NCBI RefSeq assembly: GCF_000003815.2
Contig: NC_049987.1
Coordinates: 10,894,714-10,958,713, forward strand
Direction: 5' to 3'
Length of the DNA stretch: 64,000 nucleotides
Source of the DNA: Branchiostoma floridae
Lineage: Eukaryota > Chordata > Leptocardii > Amphioxiformes > Branchiostomatidae
Under the pieces are notes generated by a model. It was not told where the DNA came from, made no database searches, and saw nothing but the letters and a program-made list of their open reading frames with translations. The position numbers and the translations under genes were made by a program. Positions 53,422 to 64,000 of this stretch are shown here, one piece after another. The stretch's first letter is position 1. Each line of letters starts with the position of its first letter.

Positions 53422-55484
53422 AAGTTTTATGACTTGTTAGACCATAAAGCAAACATAACCTTGGTTACAGAAAAAGTGAAATATGATTTATTGCAGTATG
53501 TATGAAGATGTTTTTTGCTGTATAATGTATTACTCAGGTGTGAATGTGGATGTATGAGTTCATGTATGCCTAATAATATGTAAATTACTTGTAGATGGAC
53601 CACAGTTCCTCAGCAAGCTATCAGTTAACCCTTTTTGTGTCTGTTACAGTTACTTGCATATTTGGACATATTCTTGTGTAAAAAAAAAGTAAGAAAATAT
53701 TATCATTCACATATGTCCACACAGGTACTTATTGCATGGCTTTGTGTGAGTTGATCAGTTTGTGTAGTTGTGATTTCTTAGGTAATAAACGGGTATCGGC
53801 TGTTAGAATGTATAGCGATACAAGTGAAAGTTTGCAGATATGTCCACCAACATTACATACACATAGAACATTTTTACATCATCTAGAAAGGTGCTTAAAA
53901 GTGAGAAATATTATAAAGATGATAATATATACAGGTACATAAACAGCATAGTTATTAGACAGCAATGTGTGCTATACAACAGCCCCACTTGAATTATAGT
54001 TATACTGATACATTTATTACATATCATCACATCTTCCTGAAATTCATTTCCATCTTGATACATAATGCTTTTAGCTGTGCCGTTACACTTGATACATTCC
54101 ATAAATGCTTTTTGCCTCTCTCCAACATGCTGTAGACATCCCTGCACTGTTCTAACATCACAGTGTGACATCCCTTGCGGACTTTCACGCTTGTTCAGGA
54201 TCAAAGCAATGTCCTGACATGACCTTGTAAAGAATTTGTCAAGATGCCAGAGTTGATTCAATGATCCAAGTCAGCCCCTGTCCCAGAAATGTTTTGTGAC
54301 CATGGCAGAAGGCTTCAAGGCTGTTATAACTCATTCCACATGTCCTGATGTGTGCTTGTAAGTGACATTAAAGCCTGGGGCGTCCATCAACTTGAAGTCT
54401 AAATCTGATTTGATATCTGTAATGTACTTTCTTTGTTCATTTATTTCCTGAATTGTACTTAAAACCAAACAATGGATAGTGAGTGAGTGTGTACTTGCAA
54501 TGTTTTCTTTTCATTTTGTGTTATCATTTGCTATTAATTGTTGAATATGTGCTCAAATAATCAAATCAAAGTATTGTAACTTCCCCTTGCACAGTGCAGC
54601 TACCTGCAATGGATACAGTGGATCTGAACAACGGTTTTCATGCAATTTACTCCACATTGTAGGATGTATTTTTTAAGTCAAATTCATTATAGCACAGTTA
54701 CATGCTATGTGGACATATACAAGTCATGAACTGTTTTATAATACTAACAATAAATACACAAACGTCAAGCAGTGAAAAAATAGAATTCTGTAACATATCA
54801 GAGAGATCAGATATCTTATCAACGTGTGTTATACTAGTATTGTCTTAGCTCTGTAAATTGGCACTGATGGAATGCACATATTGGAAACTGTAAACAAATT
54901 AGCAAAGCACCAACAGCTTGGGGGATGTAAGATATGGGTCAGCCTGCTTAACTTACATGTAGACTCTTGTAGATAATAGCTCAAGATTATACATGGAAAT
55001 GAAAACAGTCTTCTAAAGGTTTATGTACATGGCCTTTATATGCATAAAGATTAAGTTGGGGATATTAAAGTAAATTTATTTGGGCTCTTTCAAAGTCACA
55101 TTCCAGTAAATATTTATACCTTTTGCAACAATAATGAAATTTGTGGGTTTTATTCTTGTGTCTTGTAGTACTAGAGGTACACTGCATGTTTTACATTTGT
55201 TGTATAAGATTGCTATGCCAGGCTTATTATGGCCACAAAGAATGCAAAGTTTGTAAGTTTTATTTGTATTACAAATACTATTCTTTGAAAGTAAGCTGCA
55301 TAATTTAGTTTCTCAGTCCTAGCCTGTTGCAGTGGGCGACCATATTATAACCTTTCTTGTGGTCTTTCTTCCATCAATGTTGCTTTGAGTACAATGTGAT
55401 GCTTTCATTGATTTCACTGACATATGTCTGACTTACATTATACTGGTTCGTCTTCAGATTTAGGTCAATGCCCAACAGTTTTAC

Positions 55485-55490
55485 AATAAA
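55485..55490 (+). terminator. Candidate distal poly(A) signal, PCNP
   Basis: AATAAA lies 2.6 kb past the stop codon. Earlier AATAAA words at about 53784 and 54750 could serve shorter 3'UTRs. It is followed by a U-rich 'gtttttcaaaattg'. Confidence 0.45.
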
Positions 55491-55791
55491 GTTTTTCAAA
55501 ATTGCAGAGTTCAAAGCTCATTGATGGTTTATTTTAGGCTACATGTAGATGTACTTTGTGAATATTTTGTAATACGTAAGTGTGTTGTATATCCATGTTG
55601 TGACGAGCTATGAATCGTTCTGTTTTTATTGTGGTATAACTTATTAACATTAAGTTTTCTAATCTCTTTAAAAAAGATTATTTGTCAAAGACTATAATTT
55701 ACAAACCATAATCTCTTATTCTCGTGTTTGGAAGTTAAGAAGTATTTGTGTGTACATATTTAGAAAGCAATGAAGTTTACAAAAAGGTATC

Positions 55792-55797
55792 TTTATT
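55792..55797 (-). terminator. Poly(A) signal, aminopeptidase gene
   Basis: TTTATT on the plus strand is AATAAA on the minus strand, 312 bp beyond the stop codon at 56109-56111. It gives a short 3'UTR that converges on the PCNP end. Confidence 0.6.
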
Positions 55798-56108
55798 GGT
55801 CGACAATTCAAAAAGATACCTGAAGGTATCAACAAGTTACAACAGTTAGGCGTAGCTCCAGCTTGCATAAAGCGGGCAGTCAAAAAAACATTGATTACTA
55901 GTCTAGATCTAAATTTAGTTAGGTCTAATTGTCAACATCTCTATGTGATATCTATTCCAGCAATATTGAACGAAAGCATTGCATTCAGCGATGGTTTCCC
56001 AGCGCCAGTAAAAACTTGCATGTTGATCAAAGGTACCTTTAAGTCATTGCAGTATATTGGTGCATAGAAAACTAACTTGGTCCTTGATATCTTTATGACC
56101 AACGTTAT

Positions 56109-59100
56109 TTATGTACTGAAAACACTACACATAGCAGCAATCGCAAGGAGGAAGACGGAAGACGCTGCTTTAGCTCCAGAACTTATCCTGGAGGTTTCGA
56201 ATGATTGCGTGTTTTTCATCAACCAATCATACACGTCGTTCTTTCCCTGACGCTGAAGCTCAGGTCCGATCGTCTCACGGACCTTCCTGTGGTAGTCGTT
56301 CAGCCATGTTAGCTAAATAAAGAAACGAGGGAGAGATGTAAGCAACGTAGTAAAAGTTGTTTATCTGTCTGTATCTATATAGCCGGTATAACCGCCGTTC
56401 GGCGTAACACACCAGCTTCGCAGGTACACGGCGCGGCAGCAGCTGGTTATATTACACCGAACGACCCGTCACACCTAACTTTTGCACGTCTATCTGCAAG
56501 CGTTCTTTAAAACTACCCAGAGAAGATGCCCCTGCTGTGCTTGGGGATAACAAATGTCACTCTACGATAGTTCTGGGAAAGTACGAATTTTTGAACACAT
56601 ATCAATCCTAGGTTGGTAACTCTGGTATTTGAAGGCATGATTGATCTAAACTGCAAATGATTGCTTTTCCCCACATTTCAATGTGAAAATCTCGTTAACG
56701 AGATATCAAATGAAATTTAAAGTTTAGCATTTACCTGATTCTCGTTCATCATATCAAATTTGATCATTTTCTCTTGAAACGGCACCAATGTAACAGGTTC
56801 AAAGGTCAGGTAGGTTCTCCCGTTGAAGTTGTACTGAAAAGAAGATATTGAATTATAAGTTTCAGAAACAATTCTTCAGCAAGAACTTTGACAGATCTGA
56901 CATGGTTTCTAATGAAGAAGGAGATGATACTGAGAGGTCGCCATTAGATATTTATCAACGATGGACAATGTAAAATTTTGTTGTTTTCTTATACATATGT
57001 GAGAAAGCAGAGTTCAAATACCTTTGTGTCTGCTTCTTTCACCATAGCCAGTGTTTCGAGACGAATGCCGAACTGTCCGTCCTCATAATAACCGGGCTCT
57101 GTGTGAGCGGCATAGGTAAGAAAAATATAATTGTACTTGTTACACAAAGCTGTTTGTTTTGAAACGATCACAAAACAGGTTAATCAAAATTTTAATCCAG
57201 GCGATTAAATATGAATACATAGACATAATATTATAACATTTTTTTTTAATTTCGATTCAACTCTAGATTTTGTAGCATAAATAAGTTCATACCTGGAGCT
57301 TAGAAAACTGTACTGAAATGCAGCACAGGTGTATAGTTATAAACAGCGTGAGCATAAAAGTAAAATTAAAGTCAGTAAAGAGAGAATTACCAATTGTGAT
57401 GAATGTGCCTTCTTCCCCAACAGGAACACCTTCCGTACCTCTAAAATACGGATCTAAAGTGATAGATACAGGGAGAGACAGAGGAGAAATACAGAATAAT
57501 GGATACTTAGGGCTGTTGTATTTTTCAAGCACCCTTGCATCAACTATGGTGTCGTTTGCTATGGATAAACGAATCAAAATGATATCCCTTGCTACTCATC
57601 AATCATTCCTTGTTGTTGGGGTAAGGTACTTTTTTGCATTCTTTCGTACACCTTTCTACAAATTGTTGTCTCACTTTAAACTTTTACTTGCCATGTAAAG
57701 ACATTTTTGACACATATATGTTGATGCATGGGTACTGGAGACATCCCTAGTAAAGTACTTCTCACATGTTTACCTATGGTTATAAACGTCCCCACTTCTC
57801 CAACTGGCACTCCTGCACTGCCGCCGAAGTAAGGATCTACGTAGATATGATATGGAGGTTAGTGGGTTAGTATGCCGTGAGCATTTATTAAGTTAGCATG
57901 TTATCAAAATCATTGAGTTAGATAATCAGCAGCAGTTGTTATCAAAATCATTGAGTTAGATAATCATCATCAGTTATTGATTCAGTTTGTTATCAAAATC
58001 AATCAGCATTTAGTGAGATAGTATGGCAGTACACTACAAAAAATCTTTTTTCTTATTTTTCTTCTTTTCTTGTTTTTTCTTACGGAGAGAAAAAGTTTCT
58101 TGTATAAAGAAAGGTTGAGAAAAGCAAGAAACCTCCTGTAAAACCTTTGTATGCTAATTCCTACACAAAGATTTCTATTCTTGTTTTTTCTTAACTGAAG
58201 AAAATATTTCTAATATAATGATCACTGAGCAAGAATGTTCAAGAAATTAAAGTAGAACTTTCTTTTCCAGTCTTCACACAAGATTTGCTTCTTGTTTGTT
58301 CAAATGGAAAATATTGCAGAATCTATCCTGAAGATTATTATTCTTGCCTTATACCAGTTTTTTCTTTAGGATTTGTTTTTACCAGAATAAGATTCTTGAA
58401 CTTTCTTGTTGTCTCAATGTAGAATGTCCGAGAAACGTAATTCTTGGTTTTCATGTTATAACTTAAGAAAATGCAATAGTTTTTTAATCAGTTTCTTGAG
58501 CAAATACTGCAAATAAATCAAGAAATTGCAAAACAACTTATAACTAGCATGAAATTCTTAAATGTTCTTGAATGTTATCTTTATCCATAAAGTTTAAGAA
58601 AAGACGTTTCTTGTTTTTCTTGATGATATGTAAGGAGATATTTTTTCAGAACTCACTTGACTGAATACTAATAAGAAAAACAAGAAATTATGAAACAAGC
58701 TATGACAAGCAGAATATTCTTGAATGTTATAATTATGTTTCTTATCAAGAAAATCTAAGAAAGATGATTCTCGTTTTTCTTAATAATATTTAATGAAAAC
58801 AATAAAAATATAATTTTCTCCTTATATTATTGACAACTACGTTTAAACAATTGGAGCATCAAGATATGAAAAATAATTTTGAGCTAGCATTGATTTTCTT
58901 TTGTTTTCCCAATACGAGAGTTAAGAAATATTTTCTTGCAGTAAGATTCTTCATTTTGCTAAGGATCATGGGAAATTACTCCCATCATCCTTTGCTGCGA
59001 TTTTGAACTGGGAGTCACAGTTGCAAGTCACAGTGCTCCAGCTCTGTAGTTTTTTTGCCTCAAATGTCCTTTAGTTCTTACATTAACAGGGAACAAATAT

Positions 59101-62100
59101 CATGTGTTTCGTAAAGACGATTTTCTGCATCATGTGGGACCTTGCATACAACGTGGCTAGCTTTTTTAGAGTTTCAAAATGCTACCGAAGCCAAGGCCAA
59201 GCCGGATGCCCCCCTCCCCCATGCAGGTATGTTAGCCATCGTACTTGGAATACGATTTCCAAAGCTACTATTTCTGTAGATGTTTATCATAAAACCAAAC
59301 AGTAATTACAGAATATGTAAGTAAAGTGCATGAAATTCTGCAAAATACAAAGAATTGACTATAATATTTGTAAGGAAGGAAATGTATAGAGATGTTGGCC
59401 TTTACAGGGGGAGGGGAGCGATATAAGAATTGATGATCATTCATGGTCTTTGTGTGTTGTTCTAGGCTCAGAAACCTACTGGTACAAGGAGGATGTTCCC
59501 ATCTCAACTTTGGAAAAGCCCTTAACAAGGAGAATTCTTCATTATAAATACAGCAACGGCAACATTGTAGCTCTAATGGTTTCAGATAAGGACAATTAGT
59601 TATAGTTGGCTGCACGGTACTGTATCAGAAAAAAATGTCAATAAGCAAGCGTAGTTACAAAATGGTTGATTTTTGCAATCTTTGGTAAGGAATGAGTAAT
59701 CGAGGAAAACACCACAAAACTTGTATGAATCATATTGATGATAATAAATATGATTGCCATCATGTATTGACATAAATGTCAATATTGAGTTGTTTGTACT
59801 CTTTATATAAGAATGTTAATCTTAGTGTAAGAAACTGATTCTAGGTTTGTAGTTGCAAGAAATTTAGTCTTGAAGACAGAATGGCATTGCAGGCACAAAA
59901 AAGCTCAATCTTCATGCAAGAAAGCGATTCTTGTACTACATATAAGAAATTTACTCTTGCAGACAGAAAGTAATTCCTCATACAAGAACCTCAATCTTCA
60001 TGCAAGATTAAGAATTCATTCTTCAGCATGCATGTGTTAGAAATAGATTCTGACCACAAGAAAACTATTCTAGAAGTTTTGGTCCATTAGCTATAAGAAA
60101 AAAATTCTTAGCACAAGAAAAATATGGGTTTCTTGAATTTTCTCAAAACAGGGATTCTTGAATACAGAATAATATTCTTGCTGAAAGATTAGTTTTCTTT
60201 GTTCAAGAAAAAACAAGAAAGATAAGAAAATTCATTTTTTGTAGTGTAGTCGTAGAAATAAGTGATTGACTGTAATCGACTTGCTGTTTGTTGGTTAGTA
60301 AGTGATCATCAGCATACCGTCATCATCCACTCGATTTATTTTGCATTATCTACAATGTAGGTTTAACGTTAATTTTCACTCACGCCAAAATATGAAAGAT
60401 TGTTTACCTTCGTGCACGTTGAGGAAGGAGCCCAGCCCGTGTCCCGTGCCGTGCCCGTACTCCAGACCGTAACTAAACAGCGGTGCCCGGGCAGCCTGGT
60501 CCAGACGGATCCCTGATATTTTACCAAAGGAAAATTAAATGTCGTGCATGTGAGGACCAAACGCCACTATAGAAACGTACGTTTCACTTCAACAACACAC
60601 TAACTTTTAATCTTGAACAGTGGAAAGTGTATTGAAAGTACGTCTGTCCAAAATTTTGATTAATGTGTGGATTGTTTTGTTACCTATCGCTGTCGATCAT
60701 CATCATATCGCTTTCGATAACAAATTCTGTCTCACTGATATCCTAACCACAAAATGCATGAAGCATGTCTTACCAAACGTTCCTTGTTTGAAGACTTGAA
60801 GGAACTCGTTGATGGCACCCATGAGGACCAGGGTGTAGGTTTCCTAGTGATGGAGGAAATAAGGTAGTGCAAATAAACTGTATTCTCTGATGCTGCAGTA
60901 ACAAGTCCTGGTAATAGATTCTTTGGGCCATGTTTGTGTAAGGAATTCTATTACTTAGCATATCTTTTGGTTAGAGATAACGTGTATAATGTGTACATAA
61001 GCTTTGAGTGTTTAAGTGTCAGTCAAATCACAAGTCACAGCATTTAAACCACAGACACCACGGACATACACAGGTGCTGTAAATGAATTTAAGAAATTAG
61101 ACAAGAGGCCTTACTCTTTGATAGTCAGTAGGCTGCCCAAAGTGTACAGTTCTTGTTACATCAGTAGTACCGTCCCTGAACAGTGATAAAGTGATGAGTA
61201 GTTAAAGACAATCAATGATCGGTTTTATATTCTTCCACCATGCCATAGTTGGCAGAGTAACTACCAGCAGTCTGTACAGTGCATATTCCTTAGTAAAGCC
61301 CTTACTATTTTACAAATTCAAGAAACTTTAACGATCAGATTACTCATATATTTTTCAGCGAATGCAATTTCTGCGACTTTATGTTTCCTTACTTGTATTG
61401 ACCGCCTGAATCGATCAGGTAAACGTCACTTGTCGTGATTGGTCTGTTTGTCTCCTCAGATGGCCTGTAGAAATATAATAACTGTTAAGTTACCTTAGAT
61501 TACCTTCTATTCAAATAAAATATTAAATCTAGAATAGTTTAAACACATAAGAAATTCCCAAAGGTTTGAAAATGCAAATGCACACATGGACAGGACAGAT
61601 GATTAAAATTTCAAAAACTTCCATAGTTAAGATTCTTGTATGAAATTTACATTTACCGTACGTTGCGTACGTTTATGCAATTCCTGTATTGTATCATCTT
61701 CTCTTCTTCTGGGAATGAAACAGTACAATAGGCAGCTATAGGATCCGGAGGTGAACACCGTATCAACACGGAGATTGATATGCTACCACCAAAAAGCCCT
61801 CTTGTGTATAAATATTCCTACGGTACAGGTCCACCAAGCATCTAACGTTTGACTGATATTGAAAACACTGTATTGAAGATATGTAGACTGATACGTTGCA
61901 TATTCAGACTTGCCTGTAATGGACGACAGCTCCGTTCGGGCCGGAGGCGGAGATAGCGGCGAAGCTAAGGCCCATGTAATCCCTCTGTCGTCTGTACGAG
62001 AGACATAAATCGTTTTACTAAGCTAAGGTTTATGATAAAGGTTGTAGATAGCCTACAGTGAAATGTAATAAAGAATGAATACTAAACATTATTAATATAT

Positions 62101-63035
62101 TTCATTGTGATGTAACACATCTTGGTGCATCGCTATCATATTCAAGTCCTTAATATATATTTGAACGATAGGCCGCTCAAACGTTCAATGAAGGCAAAAG
62201 AGTTACTCGTACGTTCATTTCTTTTTTCCATGGTGCAGATTGGAGATTCCGTATGACTCAAAACAAGGTGAATAATATTTGAAGTAAGAGAGCATATTTC
62301 CAATATCCATGGTTATTGTCTCAAATTTGCTTTTAATTACATCTTTGATATACTTACGAACGCAATTGTTGAAGATAGTCCGCTCCAGATATTTCTGTCA
62401 CAGATCCTCTAGGCACCTATTTTGACGTAGATAATTGAAATAACTTGCTGTTTTTACACATCAGGTGTCAAACAAAACAATGCTTAAAAAAATACCACAA
62501 ATCATAACATCAACTTACGGAGGATGGCAAATAAGTTTGAGCAAATATTAAATGCGCAAAATATGATAACAATTGTATCAAGTAAGAGTAATAAGTTGCG
62601 ACTTACCGCGTCCTCGAGCCACATGAGGTACTCACACTTGGCCACGGCGTCACGGATCTAAATTTTGGTTTTATGAAAAGTACTTCATGACATTGTAGTG
62701 TATTTAGAGTCCTTTTATGAAAATGCAAATAGGCAAAAACATATGTTAACTCATTTCAAGACAATGAGAACAATAGCGCAATGTTGCCTTGTGGACACAG
62801 CTTGTACTCGAATATGCTTTAGCGATGAATTACTATCCTGCAAATCTGTACATGTGCTACGACGTAAGTGATAACATGCCTTATAGCTACTCATATTAAG
62901 AAACAAGTACAAGTATTCGTTGATATGAAGCCGATATGAGGAACCCACGTGAGCATTCTTGAGTCCCTGCTGTTCAACTGCGTTCTTTTTGGACTTCATC
63001 TTCATCACTGGTGACGCGTCCAGGATCTGTTTGCT
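56109..63035 (-). CDS. XPNPEP2-like: Xaa-Pro aminopeptidase, membrane (XPNPEP2) type; 5' part outside the window
   Basis: Exons in coding order: 63035-62949, 62657-62607, 62416-62358, 61991-61914, 61464-61393, 61175-61115, 60843-60774, 60512-60408, then 57836-57774 or 57453-57391, 57098-57022, 56833-56735, 56312-56109; with one of the pair this is 1026 nt (341 residues). M24-family metal ligands are present: Asp in L-I-D-S-G-G-Q-Y, Asp in K-D-G-T-T-D, His in [10 protein letters not shown], Glu in E-P-G-Y-Y-E-D-G and Glu in F-G-I-R-L-E. It also has I-R-D-A-V-A, G-P-N-G-A and N-V-H-E. The C-terminus S-S-G-A-K-A-A-S-S plus a hydrophobic end looks like a GPI-anchor signal, as in XPNPEP2. The enzyme removes an N-terminal residue that precedes proline. 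One donor is GC (61913/61912). The N-terminal domains should lie beyond 64000. Confidence 0.9.
56395..56636 (+). repeat. Dispersed repeat family C, copy 2
   Basis: The direct-orientation relative of 50669-50907. The head 'ggtataaccgccgttcggcgtaacac' pairs imperfectly with 'gttatattacaccgaacgac', a short foldback at one end. It lies in the last intron of the aminopeptidase gene. Confidence 0.75.
57391..57453 (-). CDS. Aminopeptidase alternative exon, 3' copy
   Basis: 63 nt, acceptor 'ctttag|ATCCG' and donor ATTG|gtaatt. It reads [21 protein letters not shown] when joined to the N-V-H-E exon, then E-P-G-Y-Y. Length and phase are the same as its twin. Confidence 0.8.
57774..57836 (-). CDS. Aminopeptidase alternative exon, 5' copy
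   Basis: 63 nt, acceptor 'ctacgtag|ATCCT' and donor ATAG|gtaaac. It reads [21 protein letters not shown]. It differs from the twin at about four residues while the intron between them is unrelated. It fits directly after the active-site His exon and before E-P-G-Y-Y-E-D-G. Confidence 0.82.
57876..58010. repeat. Short tandem repeat, unit about 40 bp
   Basis: 'ttatcaaaatcattgagttagataatca(g/t)ca' occurs twice, with a third partial copy. It sits just outside the CACTA-like element. Confidence 0.8.
58032..60246. mobile_element. CACTA (EnSpm)-like non-autonomous DNA transposon
   Basis: CACTACAAAAAAT at the left and ATTTTTTGTAGTG at the right are exact inverted ends; the similarity extends further as pyrimidine-rich 'ttttcttat.tttctt..cttgttttttctt'. 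TA flanks both sides (58030-58031 and 60247-60248), a possible short target duplication. Both subterminal regions are crowded with TTCTTG or CAAGAA words, as expected for the transposase-binding repeats of CACTA elements. No transposase frame is seen in the 2215 bp. It lies between the active-site His exon and the twin exons of the aminopeptidase gene. Confidence 0.75.
60408..60512 (-). CDS. Aminopeptidase active-site His exon
   Basis: 105 nt reading I-R-L-D-Q-A-A-R, then [19 protein letters not shown], phase 1 at both ends. G-H-G-T-G-H-G is the M24B signature that carries the metal-binding His. The CpG-rich codons contrast with the AT-rich introns. Confidence 0.9.
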
Positions 63036-63758
63036 CTGTAAATTGAAAAAAAAGGTAAATCATAATTATGGTACTCTAAAAGCCTTTTATTTTCTGCAAG
63101 GATCAAAACTGTCCTCGTCGTCGGTAATAACCGTGGCTGTCTTTCTAAATTACACTCGAGGTCAGAGGTCATCACCAGCGGTCAGACACTTTCCAGTTCG
63201 CTCCGACAATTTTCCCTATTACGCAAGTATTTGCCCTTATTTTGGCTTTATTTTAAGTTCATTTCGTTGACCCAAGCATACTTTTTTTATATACACAGCA
63301 ATTTAAAAACCTGAAAGTAAAATCCGACGGAAAATAAGGCTCCTAGCCGTATGCCCAATTCAGCGGCGCGCATACCTGTGTGGAAGGTGTCTACCATTCA
63401 GTGTCTACCATTTGCGTTACCCCACAAATATTACCTATGCAATATCTTAGGAATTAAGTATAGACTGTGGATATTGTAGTGATAGTTCTTAGGGATTATA
63501 GGTGATAATGATACGTAATTAAGCCTTTGTTTCATGTAATACAGTGACGTTTCTGTTACACAATTTTGGCGCCAAACACGCGGCCATCATTGCATCATTG
63601 TAAACGCCGCTTTTCATATGTTAATTGAGCGCCCAACTAGATCCACCTGTAAGCATGCAGTTGACTTGATAGCCTGATTACCATCACACTGTATCATATA
63701 TTGATTGATGTAGTTAACTCCTTGCTACGCTTGGAACTTCCTGGAGTCCTCTATTAAG
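63036..63758. other. No exon recognised
   Basis: Neither strand shows the N-terminal domain of the aminopeptidase or another family motif. It is probably an intron or a 5' flank. Confidence 0.4.
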
Positions 63759-64000
63759 ATGTCATTACTAGAAAAAATGTTAGTGATCGTGCAGCTCTTG
63801 GCTGTAATTACAATAGCTTTATTACCTAAAGTCAGCTGCACACCAGAGTCAAGTAAAGCGGAATCGACGGACAGATGGCAGATTGCACCACGTCGACCCC
63901 CATCCCTCGCTCTGTGCGGAATTTACGCTGTCAGCAACATTGCTACATCTGAGCACAACACTGAAGTTAGAGACACTAACCCATCAACATCGAGCCATCA
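63759..64000 (+). CDS. Open frame with signal-peptide-like start, runs off the window
   Basis: The ATG at 63759 ('attaagATGTCA') opens 80 codons without a stop up to the edge. Residues 7-24 are strongly hydrophobic (M-L-V-I-V-Q-L-L-A-V-I-T-I-A-L-L) and end at K-V-S-C, a plausible cleavage region. What follows is polar with a P-R-R-P-P stretch. No family is recognised. The frame is opposite in strand to the aminopeptidase; if that gene continues beyond 64 kb, this would be nested in its intron. Chance is possible. Confidence 0.35.
   Translation, partial: MSLLEKMLVIVQLLAVITIALLPKVSCTPESSKAESTDRWQIAPRRPPSLALCGIYAVSNIATSEHNTEVRDTNPSTSSH

Overview
The window reads as chordate-type nuclear DNA, most likely from an amphioxus (Branchiostoma). 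It has split genes with GT-AG introns of 0.2 to 10 kb, animal-specific families (a Kirrel/Neph-like Ig receptor pair, PCNP, a membrane-type Xaa-Pro aminopeptidase), polyadenylation signals and many small foldback or MITE-type transposons. The genus is an inference from family content and repeat style. Products are named by reading translated exons and matching remembered family motifs; no search was run.

Layout. 1-9.9 kb: repeat-rich and gene-poor. It holds a 60-bp-type tandem repeat (1302-1751), a decayed minus-strand YqaJ-exonuclease-type gene with an internal minisatellite (2374-3690), a promoter-like spot with YY1-like and CRE motifs near 4.65 kb, and a tandem duplication near 6.0-6.46 kb. 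9.9-25.4 kb (+): Kirrel-like gene copy 1, with 10 coding exons and a premature stop in exon 9. 28.95-41.93 kb (+): Kirrel-like copy 2, with 11 coding exons and an open frame. Both copies encode a signal peptide, five Ig domains, one membrane span and a tail of about 150 residues, and five of their exons have identical lengths. 43.0-43.66 kb (-): a 5'-truncated LINE end. 43.8-52.87 kb (+): PCNP, with 5 coding exons and a long 3'UTR reaching about 55.5 kb. 55.8-63.04 kb (-): the 3' two thirds of a GPI-anchored, XPNPEP2-type Xaa-Pro aminopeptidase, including two alternative copies of one 63-nt exon; its 5' exons lie beyond the window. At the right edge (63759-64000, +) is an open frame that starts with a signal-peptide-like segment.

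The two Ig receptors are a tandem duplicate pair and probably act as cell-surface adhesion or recognition partners. PCNP and the aminopeptidase are unrelated neighbours whose 3' ends converge about 300 bp apart.

The most interesting observations are: the premature stop in receptor copy 1, which replaces a conserved tail tyrosine; the duplicated 63-nt exon next to the aminopeptidase active site; a tandem array made of the PCNP exon-3 splice donor; a CACTA-like element and a palindromic foldback element in introns; and a giant inverted repeat beside the assembly gap at 13721-13931.
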